Part shown: one piece after another, positions 1 through 10,118 of the stretch
Position numbering within the stretch: the stretch's first letter is position 1
Layout: each line of letters starts with the position of its first letter
Assembly: GCA_009809945.1 (NCBI GenBank)
Contig: WTPW01000852.1
Span: 55,098-119,097 of the forward strand
Source of the DNA: Gigaspora margarita
Taxonomy: Eukaryota > Glomeromycota > Glomeromycetes > Diversisporales > Gigasporaceae
DNA length: 64,000 bases
Reading direction: 5' to 3'
The notes under the pieces: generated by a model
Databases searched by the model: none
The model's input: only the letters and a program-made list of their open reading frames with translations
Told to the model about the DNA's origin: nothing
Program-made: the position numbers and the translations under genes

Positions 1-517
1 TCCATAAATAACGTTATGCTTGAGGGGGGGGTCCCCCAAAATATAACGATTTTCCAATATGTAGAGGGGGTCCCCCCAACATAACGCAATTTTTTATAAA
101 AATTTGTCTAAAACTTGACCCAGTGCTCCAAATTGGATGATTTCGGTACCATTCGAACCGTCTCGAGGAGAGGAATCGAATAGTACTAATTTAATTTGAT
201 TTGGATCACTGGATCACGTTTTATTAACGAAATACTATTGGTTATTATGTTTTCTTATAAAATTACTATAAAATCAATAGTATTTCGTTAACAAAACGTG
301 ATCCAGTGGTCCAAATGAAATGCTTTGGTAACATTGGATTCGTCTCATAGAGACGAATCGAATGGTACCAAAATCATCCAGATTGGATCACTGGGTCATT
401 ATATATTCAAGTTTTTGTAAAATTTTATATATAAACATACGGATTTTTAAAAATTTTTTTATATAGTAGAGGGGGGTCAAGAGCTACTATGTAGGGGTAC
501 ATAACGTTATTTATGAA
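1..517. mobile_element. Fold-back/MITE-like element at window edge
   Basis: The outermost bases form an inverted repeat: CATAAATAACGTTATG at 3-18 returns reverse-complemented at 500-515. Inside it is a second pair of arms, about 113-240 and 300-410, containing GGATGATTT, GGTACCAT and GTCTC blocks, so most of the element folds on itself around an AT-rich centre near 250-270. It has no coding capacity. The left end touches the window edge, so the element may be longer and no target duplication can be judged. It shares its GGATGATTT and GTCTC/GAGAC core with the element at 31458-31729. Confidence 0.7.
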
Positions 518-800
518 TGCCCCCTTATATCCTATTCTAATATTCAAAATAATGCCCAATCATGCATATACGCATAAATACTTGATATTTAAATCAGCTA
601 ACTTAATAAGTATTATAATTTCATCGATTATGTTTACTTTGCAAATATTAGATTAACTGAGATATAGATAATGTTAATAACATGCATTAGTAAGTTGCAT
701 GCTATGTAGCACCAAAACTATAAGATTTGTAACTAAATTTTTACAGTATCTCATGATAGAAACCATAATAATTCCAATGCAAATTAACACAAGCTTACAG
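518..800. other. Non-coding flank in degenerate satellite
   Basis: No gene is visible. The last 110 bases (CACCAAAACTATAAG..., AAACCATAATAATT...) resemble the degenerate repeat that resumes at 25011, which fits the LTR element having inserted into a satellite-like region. The four bases ACAG at 797-800 are the left target duplication of that element. Confidence 0.5.
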
Positions 801-1562
801 TATTACAAGTATTATAGCCTTCTTAATATAACATCTGCAATATAACACATGGTGACAGGGATCTTGTAAGGGTCAGAGAAGATATGAAGTGGTGTGCAAG
901 TGGAATATTACTTCACTAGAGCGGTTCGTATATTTATTTATCAAAGAGCAAGAGAGTATTTATTTGGCAAAGATATATTTTATTTATTTATGAGATAACA
1001 TTCAAGATAGATAACTATTTCTAAACATTAGAGGGAGAAGAGGGGAATCTGAGTCTAAGCCTAAAAGCTAAAGCTAATGTATAGGAAAGCAGAAAGCCAG
1101 GGTTTATATATCTTTTCATCATTAGCAGTAGAAATAGTAGAAATGGTAGAAATGGTAGAATAGTAAAAATAGTAGAAATGGTAGAAATAGTAGAAATGGT
1201 AGAAATAGTAGAAATGGTAGAAATGGTAGAAATGGTAGAAATGGTAGAAATGGTAGAAATGGTAGAAATGGTAGAAATGGTAGAAATTGTAAAAATGGTA
1301 GAAATGGTAGAAATAGTAGAAATAGTAGAAATGGTAGAAATGGTAGAAATGGAAGAAATGGTAGAAATGGTAGAAATGGTAGAAATGGTAGAAATGGTAG
1401 AAATGGTAGAAATGGTAGAAATGGTAGAAATGGTAACCATTTCATCTGTTCTTCTATTTAACTATTTATAATAACAATAATACAATAATAATAATATAAT
1501 AAAATTAACTACGACAATAAAAATTGAAATAAGAAAATAATATTAAAACTTATTCTATAACA
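801..1562 (-). repeat. Left LTR (3' LTR in element orientation)
   Basis: It aligns throughout with 24412-25010. It is longer mainly because the internal 9-bp minisatellite holds more units. It ends TTCTATAACA, and its outer terminus has mutated from TGTTA to TATTA. Confidence 0.8.
1128..1434. repeat. 9-bp minisatellite (GTAGAAATG)n in left LTR
   Basis: About 34 near-perfect copies of GTAGAAATG with occasional variants such as GTAGAAATA. The unit length is a multiple of three and has no stop in several frames, so it gives long artificial reading frames (Met-Val-Glu, Ser-Thr-Ile and Pro-Phe-Leu repeats). These are not proteins. Confidence 0.9.
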
Positions 1563-1576
1563 TTTCTGTCCCCTTT
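1563..1576 (-). other. Polypurine tract of the LTR element
   Basis: Read on the minus strand the bases are AAAGGGGACAGAAA, directly followed by the LTR end TGTTATAG. Position and composition fit a plus-strand primer site and set the element's orientation. The single C is atypical. Confidence 0.6.
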
Positions 1577-2731
1577 AAGAATGAACTCTGTGAGTTCCTG
1601 GATCTAAAAACTTTTCAAAATAAATAAAACTAAGTATTATAATTTCTAATTATAAAATCTATATCTGTATCTAATCCTTTATTTGATTTTGGTTCTTTCG
1701 ATTATTTCTTTGCTTGGTTTAGCACATAATCAATTTGTAGGTGTGGCTAAGGTTTGAGGCTAAAAAAAAATAGAAGTTTCTATTTTGGATTCTATTGCCT
1801 GAGTAATCGGTGTACCTGGGTTTGGTTCTGTTTCTAGTACATTGTCTATTTTGGTATGGTATTCCTTGAAGATATTTTTAGAATATTGGGGAAACTTTCA
1901 AATATAGTAATAAGGAGTTAGTTCAGTAATAAGAAAATTTGATATGATATTAGTTTGTTTTACTCATCAAATTGATGGGTGATAGCCTTATTTGAAAATT
2001 AATTCAAATATGTACATTCATTATTATGAATAATCATTAGAACTAGTAATTCATATATGATTGTTCTAAGAATTTTAACTCATGGTATAATTATTGTACT
2101 TCTTTGTTTTTCCAATACAACAAAGAATTTATCCCATGTAATTCTCACATGTTTTGTATTTGCATTGGTCATATGCAAAAATCTTATTCAAAAATACTTG
2201 TCAAAACTTGGCAAAACTTGTCAAAAATATGCTCAACATGTGTTTTGGTAATTTAGTTGTTGCTTTCTTTTCTTAAAAATTGTGAGATCTCTGAACTTCC
2301 TTATTAATTTGTCTAAAATTAGCTTCTAATTTTATAATTGGTGTTTATCGGTTAGCTAATTTCAAATTCTGTAACTTAATTTCTTATTGTTGTGACTTTT
2401 GTTGTGATTTTTGTTATTATTGTTTACAGTTGGTTGATTTTCCATTCTGGGATAATTATCTCTATTATCTGTATCTATTTAAAATCTAGTTTTCAAATGT
2501 TCATTTCTTTAAAATTTTTCACTAAATCTTCACAAGTTAATATTCCTTTCTTTATCCTTTATTTTGTCCTTTTCTTGTTCCTAATTTTTCTAATTTATTT
2601 ATTTTTTTATTTTTTATTTTTTATTTTTTTTAGATAGTTTGTTTTTTTTTTTTTTTTTTTTTTNTAGCCTCAGGTGGCTCTGAGATGAAGCCGGTCTTCT
2701 ATGTCTGGGTGAGTGCCCTATATTCAGTTCT
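1577..2731. other. LTR-element interior, left part; no gene seen
   Basis: AT-rich and increasingly T-rich on the plus strand, ending in a run of 23 T and an N at 2664. Short open frames here are hydrophobic low-complexity artefacts of the T-rich sequence. GTTCT at 2727-2731 is the left target duplication of the nested element. Confidence 0.5.
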
Positions 2732-3324
2732 AGTAGGGCATTTTTAGGAGTTCTGGGTCAATTTTTTGGTACCCTGGGTACCAAAGTATTCATTTTGCTT
2801 TTTTGATCACTCAAGAAGCCTATATTCTATAACAACACTTTACTACCTATATAAAAATAGGGTACCAAAAATTATATAGCTAGATCTCACTATTTTTATA
2901 TTTTATAATCAAATTGGATGATGACAAAAAAATGATCACATCGTCACACCTGAGATTATAAACTATTCACCTATATATAAATCAAGGTACCAAAAATCAA
3001 GTATCTATTTTCCTTTTATAATACTTTTGATAATGTTTACCAACATAATAGCTTCTAGTATGATCTGGACATCGTCTACTTTCAGAACGAGTAGGTTTAC
3101 CACAATCAGTACAAGGAAAGCATTTGATTGCATTTTTATAAAGCCAACATCCTTCAGGTTTCATACATGATCGTCCACATATCTCACCAGTATATAAAAG
3201 GAAATCGCATATATATTCACCTAATTGCATTTTTATATATGTCTAGTACATATTAATTTTCAAATTGAACAAAAATATTTTATAAGTAACAGATAAGGAA
3301 TTTTGTACCCGCACCCATATACAA
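2732..3324. repeat. Left terminal inverted repeat
   Basis: It matches the reverse complement of 21048-21641 with scattered substitutions and small indels (for example one extra base near 2738). The inner boundary lies just after GCACCCATATACAA. It contains the whole Cys-rich gene and its upstream region. Confidence 0.85.
2997..3230 (-). CDS. Small Cys-rich protein inside left terminal repeat
   Basis: A 77-aa protein reads outward toward the element end. It has eight cysteines at about residues 9, 18, 22, 28, 37, 40, 43 and 54, including a CFPCTDC cluster and the pair CGRSC, with a basic C-terminus (KYYKRKIDT). The spacing suggests a small metal-binding fold, possibly nucleic-acid binding; I do not recognise the family. 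A copy at the other end (21143-21376) keeps the same length and every cysteine. The few replacements include Arg to Cys near residue 48, Gly to Arg and Tyr to His. Conservation of an open frame in both repeats, while the polymerase has decayed, suggests either selection or homogenisation between the repeats. Confidence 0.6.
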   Translation of the reverse strand: MQLGEYICDFLLYTGEICGRSCMKPEGCWLYKNAIKCFPCTDCGKPTRSESRRCPDHTRSYYVGKHYQKYYKRKIDT

Positions 3325-3358
3325 AACTTTAGATAATCAAAACATATTACATATTCAA
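3231..3358. promoter_or_regulatory. Divergent intergenic region in left terminal repeat
   Basis: These 128 bases separate the outward Cys-rich gene from the inward 119-codon frame, so a bidirectional promoter is likely. Most of it is part of the terminal repeat and recurs at 21028-21142, where it separates the other Cys-rich gene from the polymerase. No specific core motif was recognised. Confidence 0.35.
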
Positions 3359-3895
3359 ATGTCAACTACTAATAAAAATATCGATCAAATATCTGATGAG
3401 GCCAGATCCTTAGTTAAAAATCAAATAACTGATAAGGTCAGATCATTAGGTGAAATTCAAATAACTGAAACCAAACCCTCAACAGAAAATCAATTAATGC
3501 CAAAATGGCAAGACGTCGCTAAAGCTATCAAAGAGTTAGTTATAGTAGCAGATTATTGTGGAAAACCTAGAAATAGAAAATTAATGCAAGGTTATAAAAA
3601 GGAATATAGGAATTTATTTAATGACGAAGAGCCAGATGAATATATAGTGAAATATGCAAAAATCAGATTTCTGAATAAAGAAAAATACATGGAGATGAAA
3701 GAGCAATATAAACAATAGTATAGATTCGAACCCAAACTATTAAAAGCTATTGGAGATCTTAATCTTTTATATTATAAATTAGCAAAACCATATTTCAAAG
3801 ATTTAACTAAAGTTCGAAGTGAAATTGATAACTTCCTTGATAATAATGAAATTGATAATATAGATAATATAGATAAATTTCTATCAGAAAATTAA
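3359..3895 (+). pseudogene. Unknown charged protein, one internal TAG
   Basis: The frame starts at ATG 3359 and runs 119 codons to a TAG at 3716-3718. It then continues in the same frame without another stop to TAA at 3893-3895, giving 178 codons in total. The product is hydrophilic and Lys/Glu-rich. Its first 40 residues hold two similar segments (QISDEARSLVKNQ and QITDKVRSLGEIQ), and it ends in an Asp/Asn/Ile-rich repeat. The TAG is one C-to-T change from CAG and fits the stop pattern seen in other genes of the element. I do not recognise the family. It is the first inward gene at this end and faces the integrase convergently. Confidence 0.5.
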
Positions 3896-3990
3896 ACATG
3901 AAGCATTTTACAATCATTTCTTAATTTATAAAAGACCAGGAACACCAACTTGAAGCATTCCACGAGAATCTTTTATATTATAAAAATTTT

Positions 3991-5103
3991 TTAATTCGCA
4001 AGCACCCACTGAGGAGGTAATTGCACATCCTTTACGATTAAAAGCTCTTCTCTAACAAAAGACTGCTTTGGGCCATTTCCATTAATATCTTCAATCCAGT
4101 ATAAAACTGGTTGATTTTTTTGTACTAGAGATTCACGCATATAATAAATCTGAGGAGACCAATTCATATCGGTAGCATGTCTTCTTCCACCTTCCAATTC
4201 ACTAGGCTTAAGTAAATATAAAACAGGATCATTATATTTTAATCGAATCTCATCATAACCTATAGGTCCATATCTTGGTTTAGAAGCTTTAGCATATACA
4301 AATTTCTTTTTAATAGCTTCATTAGGGGTTATATCAAGAAGCCGAGTTACAGAGTTATTAAGATCATTAATAATAATTGGGAGATTTTTAACCCAGGCAC
4401 TTGATCTTTTAGGTAAAGGTAGCAATAACTCTTGTGCGTCTTGAATATGAAATAATTTTTCAGCTAAAATTCGATTAAATCTTTCAACTATACCCATACT
4501 ACTTTTAGAACTAGCTTTTTGGATTTTAACACCATGTTCTTTCATAAGTTTTTCACAGCTTCCTTTAAACTCTGAACCTATATCAGTTAATAATAATTTA
4601 GACCATGTAAGAAGGCACTTTGAATTATTAAAAATTTTAACGAAAACTTTAGCAACTATAGCAGAAGTTAGTATACCTTCCAAAGAAGGCTCATCCATAT
4701 TCAAAATATCCAAAGTAGTTCCAATTGGTTCTGCCCATTTATATCTTGATGCTACATCTATACAAGTAAGACAAAATATATAAGTTATAGATCCTACTTT
4801 ATCATATGGCATATAAAGAATATCAGCTTGTATAACTTCCATAGGAACAGTAATTTTGTTAAAGCTAGCACAAGGAATATACTTTGGCCGAGCTTTATGA
4901 ATTAAGAATAATAACTGCCTTTCAAGCCAATTACGCACTTCATTTATAGAAAAATTATATCTAGCTTTTAGAGAAGCTTCATACAATTTTTTCGCAGTTC
5001 TTTGATAGTCATTAGGTTGATAATAAATCTTACGCAAAGCAATAGATATATCTAATTCACGAGCTTTTTCAGAATCTACATGAATAATAGGAATAGATAA
5101 CAT
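3991..5103 (-). CDS. Retroviral-type (rve) DDE integrase of the element
   Basis: An intact 370-aa frame. The catalytic core follows an N-terminal region rich in Tyr and Arg. The first Asp is at residue 94 (VIQADILYMP), then CIDVASRYKWAEP, the second Asp at 174 (LLTDIGSEFKG) and Glu at 207 (MGIVERFNRIL), so the acidic triad of an RNase-H-fold integrase is complete. After the core there is an IINDLNNSVTRLLDITPNEA segment typical of Polinton and Ty3 integrases and a C-terminal region ending PPQWVLAN. No HHCC zinc finger is evident at the N-terminus. It joins the element's ends to target DNA, usually leaving 5-6-bp duplications, which fits GTTCT here. Unlike the polymerase and Gag frames it has no premature stop, and arginine CGA codons survive in it. 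Confidence 0.85.
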   Translation of the reverse strand: MLSIPIIHVDSEKARELDISIALRKIYYQPNDYQRTAKKLYEASLKARYNFSINEVRNWLERQLLFLIHKARPKYIPCASFNKITVPMEVIQADILYMPYDKVGSITYIFCLTCIDVASRYKWAEPIGTTLDILNMDEPSLEGILTSAIVAKVFVKIFNNSKCLLTWSKLLLTDIGSEFKGSCEKLMKEHGVKIQKASSKSSMGIVERFNRILAEKLFHIQDAQELLLPLPKRSSAWVKNLPIIINDLNNSVTRLLDITPNEAIKKKFVYAKASKPRYGPIGYDEIRLKYNDPVLYLLKPSELEGGRRHATDMNWSPQIYYMRESLVQKNQPVLYWIEDINGNGPKQSFVREELLIVKDVQLPPQWVLAN

Positions 5104-5129
5104 CTTTTCTTATTATAGTTTTAAAAAAG

Positions 5130-7727
5130 ATGGCATTGCTAGAAAATATAGCATCTAGTAGAATTAATTAATTTAAAAGTGATTTATTAGCAATACAAGA
5201 TCAAGTCTGCAAATTACAACAGGATCTTGTTACAAAAGAGGAATATATTAATTATCTTGAAAAAGAAATCTCAATTCGGGATGAGGAGCTAGACCCATTG
5301 AGATCAGAAATATCTAATTTTAAAGAACAGGTAGAAAAGATGCTTCAAAATTCTATAAACCAAGAGAATTATATAGATTATTTAGAAAAACGATTAGCAA
5401 TTTTTCAGGATGAAATAGATAAGCTTAATGAAAAAATTCTTGTTTTGTATAATAATATAGATATGGTGCAACCGCCAGGATCACCCTGATCCCCCCGATC
5501 CCCTCGAACATTATCTCTACCTAAAAATCAAGCTACGATCCAGAACCATAGAATTCAACAAGAGATTAACAATATTAGACAGTATTTTCAAAGCCCAATT
5601 ACAATAGCACCTACAATAAATGGTATTGTAGATAACCTTAATATGATTTTAGATGCAGGTGAAAGATTAGAAAGGTTGGTACTAGATATATATTCACGGG
5701 CAAATACTCGAGCAATCTATGTCGAAAATCGAGTAGTGAATTTGCAGACCCAGCTAACAAATTTGCAAACCCAGTTAGCCGATTCACAAACCCAGTTAAC
5801 CGATTCACAAACCCAATTAGCTATGCTTCAAAATGACTATGGCCTTCTTCATCAGGCCTATGAGGCCCACAGAATGCAACATAATATATTTAAATCTCAA
5901 GAGCTTGATGGTCGAATTACAATCTGTATGCAAAAAAGGCAAATATTAGAATCGATTCTAGAAAGATTTGCATTAAGATTCAAAAATAGATGAACCCATT
6001 AGCAATTATAAGAATATAAGATGGATGAGGCAATTACTACGCACCTCTTAAATCTTACAAAAAATTGATACACCAAATGGAAAAATAAATGCAAGACTCT
6101 AGAAAATGATCTATTANTTGCCAATNTTCAACTGGACAACAAGTNGNGTAAGTGGAAAAATNGTGCANGAAATTCAGAACAATTAATTAATAATTTGAAT
6201 CAACAAATTTTAGCGCTTCAGAATAATCAACCTATAAATAACCAATATAGAGAAATGGCAGGATACCCACCTCCAAATTTTTATGGCTATCCCGATGAGG
6301 ATCCAGAAGAATTTATTGATTCTTTTCACTCATATCTTGTAGCTGTAGGAATTGATATAGCAGCTGGACATGCACATAGAATTCGAGCACATGGTCTTTT
6401 TGAAACATGTCTTAAAGGTGATGCTAAAGATTGGTATGAAAGATCTCTTTGAAGAAAGAATTGGGAATTGAGAAATTTATTAGATAATACCAGCCAAGCC
6501 AATTTAGGTGCGACCCAGGGACGAACAGCAGTACAACTTGGAGCAAATTTAAGACACGGTGCCGTGGGCCAAGCTAGAAATGTTGTTATTCTAGCTCATA
6601 CAGTATTTGATGAAGACTGGTCTTTTGCCAATGGGCGTCCAACAGATTGATTACCCAATGCACCAAATGCTAATGCCAGACAAACTATAGTAGCAGATGG
6701 AATCTGACTTGGCCAGGCAATATACTGGCTTAAAACTAACTATCCCACAGTTACTGCAGAAAAACAGTGAATGCTCTTTGGATCAACAGTTCAAGGCAGT
6801 GATCCTGTAGGTCGATTTTATTCTAAGTTATGTAAACTTGCTAGGCTTGCTGGTATTGATGAACAACAAATTCGATTACAATTTATTCAAGGCATTTCTC
6901 CTGATAATCAATTAGAAATTTGATGCATTGGAATTAACAGGCCTGTATCAGAATTGCTTACAGAACTCGAAGAAATCGAAAGATATAAGACAGAGCAATT
7001 ATCTGGAGCATATTCTATTCCAAAATCTGCTATAGAGTGTCATAAGCAATTTTATTCTAATGCGGATATTAACAAGCTTGTAGAAGAACGAATAGCTTCC
7101 AGAGAAAAACAAAGTCTAGCTTCAGAGAAGCACATCTTTGAAGCAAAGCCAAAACAAGTATCTCAAGTTGACTCTAATACTGAAATGATTAGACAATTTA
7201 TAGAGATTATGAAGTGAGCTAAAAAGACTTTAGCTAAAAAGCCTGGTCCTGGTAAAGAAAAAGCAGACAAGATTCATATAGATCGATTCTTAGATGACCT
7301 TGTAAAAGATGATACTGATCCTGATTCTAATAGTTTTTATGATAATGATCCTGTTGAAGATATTCGTAAACAATTAGAAGACCTTCATATTAATCAGACT
7401 AAAATNNCTAAAGCTATAAAAAATATTTCTAGCAAGCCTAAATCTTCTCGACGCAAGACTAAATCAAAATCAAAATCTAAGACCCAAAAAAAGAAATCAT
7501 CAAGTCGATCAAAGCGTGTTAATGCCCATATAATTTCAGATGAATTATCTTCAGAATCTAGTAGTAGTGAAAATGATAATACAACATCTAGCGAAAATGA
7601 ACTTGAAACTAATACCTTGTCATATTCACAAAGCAAATCAGAATCTTCTGAATCATCTGAAAGTGAGTCTAGTAATTCAGAAAGTGATTCAGATGAATAT
7701 GAAGTCAATGCTGCAAAAAAAAAATAA
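5130..7727 (+). pseudogene. Gag-like protein, 12 in-frame stops
   Basis: One reading frame stays coherent for 866 codons but is cut by stops at 5169, 5487, 5991, 6000, 6009, 6066, 6450, 6648, 6705, 6768, 6921 and 7215 (nine TGA, two TAA, one TAG). The order is coiled coil (5170-5480), a Ser-Pro-Arg stretch, a coiled coil with LQTQL/DSQTQL repeats (5640-5990), and a retrotransposon-Gag-like domain (6258-6460: YGYPDEDPEEFIDSF, then LFETCLKGDAKDWYE). A helical region with PVGRFYSKLCKLARLAG and a Lys/Ser-rich acidic tail (7400-7715) follow. No CCHC knuckle is seen. Several Ns lie at 6117-6170 and 7406-7407. The ATG at 5130 is only 26 bp from the divergent integrase start, so either start may be wrong. 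The frame closes at TAA 7725 after ten A; the protease is in the -1 frame. Confidence 0.7.
7715..7724 (+). other. Ten-A run at Gag-like/protease frame change
   Basis: GCA is followed by three AAA codons and TAA. The protease frame is entered by slipping one base back on the A run, where the heptamer A AAA AAA fits the classic -1 slippery pattern. Equally, a lost A (real or miscalled) would explain the break. Confidence 0.4.
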
Positions 7728-9094
7728 CTTATTCTGATACCAAAAGATCAAAGAAGCACAAAAGTGCCAAGCCAAGATCTGAAAGATCATTGCTTCACAA
7801 TAAAACTTCTAGCAAAAAATCTAGTGCCTCTTCTGATAAAAAGAGCAGTAAAGATACTAGGTTATTTAAAATTCCTACAAATAATATTACCCTAAATGCA
7901 TTTTTTGCTATTTTACGATCAATGGTTGATTCATTTACTCATACACAACCTAAAGAAGTATCTATTAATGGATATAATATGATTAATGCTGAATTCATTG
8001 CATTAAAAGATCCTGTTCTAAATCATTTTACTTCAAATTTCTCAGACAAGGAACGAGAAAAGTTCTGGCATGAGATTACTATGGTATTATCTCATATTTT
8101 ACAACCAATATCTGATCTAATTCGAATTGCTTCCCAGCAAGCAAATACACTATCCCAAAAGGCCCCAGAAGAGATGCAATCGGAAGCAGAAATTTCATGG
8201 CCCAACCCTATAGAAATTAATTTTATTCGTAAAATTATTCCTAATGATGTTGCAACTATTACTTGCCAAATTACTTCACCATCAGGAAAAAATATTCAAG
8301 TACCTGGTGCATTAATAGATAGTGGAGCAAACTGCTCTCTTAAATCAAAAGGTCTTGCAAAACTATTAGGAATGAATATTGACAAAAATAAAAAACCTTC
8401 TGTAAAATGGCGTAATAATTCTTTAGAATCCATTGGAACTTGTTATAATGTACCAATTACTTTTGGTTATGGAGATAATAGTTGTACAATTACAGAAGAC
8501 TTTCCAGTAATGGACGATGATAAACCTTGGATATTATTAGGCACTCCTTTGCTTGATCATGCTGGATGGGAGCCTATTGTCAAGCGTGAATTCAAGTTAA
8601 TACATAAAGGTAAAGTAATTACTATACCTCTTTCAGTATATAAGTCTCAGAGAGAGATATTTAAACTGGAAATCAACCTGACTTTTCACAAGCAAGATGA
8701 GTCAAAGACTCGAAGCTCTGCTTTCTCGGTCCAAGTATCTACTGATTCTTCTAGATCTGAAGGGGAATTGGAGATTCGGCACTCTATGCCATCATTGCTT
8801 CACAGGCCCGAAGAGGTGACCCTAAAGGAACATAGTCCATCTAGTAAGGATAACAATGTATTATTAGAGGAATGGCATACTCCTGCATGTTTTAGTCCAG
8901 ATTTTAGTCTATCTAGTGAGAATGATTTCTTGCAAAGCAAGTCATTAGATGATGAACCAGAGATGAGTCAAAGACTTGAAGCTCAGTATCCTCAAGACTT
9001 TACCCCTTCTCTAAATTACTGCGAAGCAAGACACTTTGTGTCTGACTTGGGTCTAGACTTGAAAAGCCAATGCTCTGCAATAAAAAAAAAATAA
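7725..9094 (+). CDS. Retropepsin-like aspartic protease region
   Basis: The frame is open from the A run to TAA 9092-9094; no ATG is needed if it is read through from the Gag-like frame (the first upstream TTG is 7790). The N-terminal part is Ser/Lys-rich. The active-site motif ALIDSGANCS has its catalytic Asp at 8318-8320, followed by a beta-rich domain and, about 70 residues later, PWILLGTPLLD, the hydrophobic-hydrophobic-Gly signature of retroviral proteases. The C-terminal third is acidic and Ser-rich, with short repeats (DFSLSSEN, PEEVTLKEHSPSS). Such enzymes work as dimers and cut Gag precursors, so its place after a Gag-like frame is meaningful. Unlike the Gag-like frame it contains no premature stop. 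It could also be a domesticated Gag-protease captured by the element. Confidence 0.7.
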
Positions 9095-9249
9095 TTAGTG
9101 GTCTTAGACCTTGTATTCCATGCAATAAATCACAAGTTCGAGATAATTCTATATGGGAGAAATGTATAAATTACTTTTTCCAGGATATATGTGCTTATGC
9201 ACCAACTCCGTTGTTAGAATATGATTTACCATCTTTTTCTTCTAACTAA
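9091..9249 (+). CDS. C-terminal extension in the -1 frame after a second A run
   Basis: After ten A at 9082-9091 the protease frame ends in TAA, but the -1 frame is open for 52 codons to TAA 9247-9249. It encodes a coherent tail with RPCIPCNKSQ, aromatic residues and a C-terminal LEYDLPSFSSN. The arrangement copies that at 7715-7724. It is either the true C-terminus of the protease polyprotein after frameshifting or after a homopolymer error, or chance; the CxxC and the normal amino-acid composition favour coding. Confidence 0.4.
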   Translation: MISGLRPCIPCNKSQVRDNSIWEKCINYFFQDICAYAPTPLLEYDLPSFSSN

Positions 9250-9280
9250 TGAATAAGATTATATATAGTACCATCTCGGA

Positions 9281-9811
9281 TTAATTTTTTAATGTAAGTT
9301 CGAATAATTTTGTACTCCGATTGGCCATATCTATCTTAATTTGATTGCATTCTATATCTTTCTGTTGCTTAATAGTTTTTAAGGTTTCCTCAGTAGATTT
9401 AATAAATTCTTGATGTAAATTATCTTTAGCTTCTTTGATTCTAGCATTAACCTCTTCTTCAGAGTATAATGGAGCAATATTAGTATTATAAAGCAAGCTA
9501 TTAGAGGAAGAATCAGAGATTCGAGATTTTGTCTCTTCTTCGAATCCTGTCTTTTCAGGTTTTGAAACTGGTATTACTATACAATGAGACTCTGTCTCTA
9601 CTTCTATTGTAGGATTATATTGAGGTTTTTTATTTCTTTGATATCTATCAACTTCATGTTTTAAAAATGCCTCTATAATAGGGCTAATACTACTTGCTTC
9701 ACTTTCTGATAATGGATTTTTTTTTCAAGTTGTAAGCCGAATCCATCCAGCTTTTATTAATGAAGGTGGTAGTTGGGTAAGAAGATTTGAATAATTTTCA
9801 TGAAAAGTCAT
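9281..9811 (-). pseudogene. Coiled-coil protein, one internal TGA
   Basis: Starts at ATG 9809-9811 and runs 176 codons to TAA 9281-9283, with one in-frame TGA at 9725-9727 near residue 29. The N-terminus (HENYSNLLTQLPPSLIKAGW) is followed by a polar Glu-rich middle and a C-terminal helix from about residue 110 (EEEVNARIKEAKDNLHQEF, then Lys/Gln-rich heptads). No family was recognised. It faces the protease tail convergently (32 bp between stops). The second copy (12894-13269) lacks seven codons and is cut off by the duplication junction. Confidence 0.5.
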
Positions 9812-9930
9812 ATAATATCATGAAAAAATAATTTGATAACTTTAATTTATTCTATAAAATAACTATAAAACAACTTTCGTGAAAAGCCATGAAATTACAT
9901 GAAATTACATGAAATTACATGAAAAAAATA
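9790..9930. promoter_or_regulatory. Cluster of CATGAAA boxes upstream of the coiled-coil gene
   Basis: At least seven CATGAAA or close matches occur within about 140 bases around and upstream of the start at 9811, including a run of 10-bp units (ATGAAATTAC) at about 9889-9925. The cluster recurs in copy B (13248-13388). It could be a binding-site array or simply a small tandem repeat. The remaining bases to 10118 hold no gene. Confidence 0.3.
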
Positions 9931-10118
9931 AATTTTTAACTCTTATTTATTATATAAAATAATTATAAGATAACCCTTTATAATATTAGATAAAATATTT
10001 GATGCATTATACATTGTTAACTTGACGCATCTCTTCCCGAACCACCCATAATAATTTGTAATGTTGAGCAAGTTATGAAGCACAGAGACAATTGGGACGA
10101 TAATAATATTCAATAAAT

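Noticed and set aside
1021-1471. Long open frames of Ser-Thr-Ile, Pro-Phe-Leu and Met-Val-Glu repeats
   Set aside because: They are translations in several frames of the same 9-bp minisatellite inside an LTR; the same happens in the other LTR (24631-24888).
7394-7708. Minus-strand 104-aa Ser/Asp/Leu-rich frame
   Set aside because: Mirror image of the Ser/Lys-rich tail of the Gag-like frame on the plus strand.
5130-9249. A complete Ty3-type retrotransposon inside the element
   Set aside because: Gag-like and protease parts are present but no reverse transcriptase or RNase H follows, no LTRs bracket the region, and the nearby integrase is on the opposite strand.
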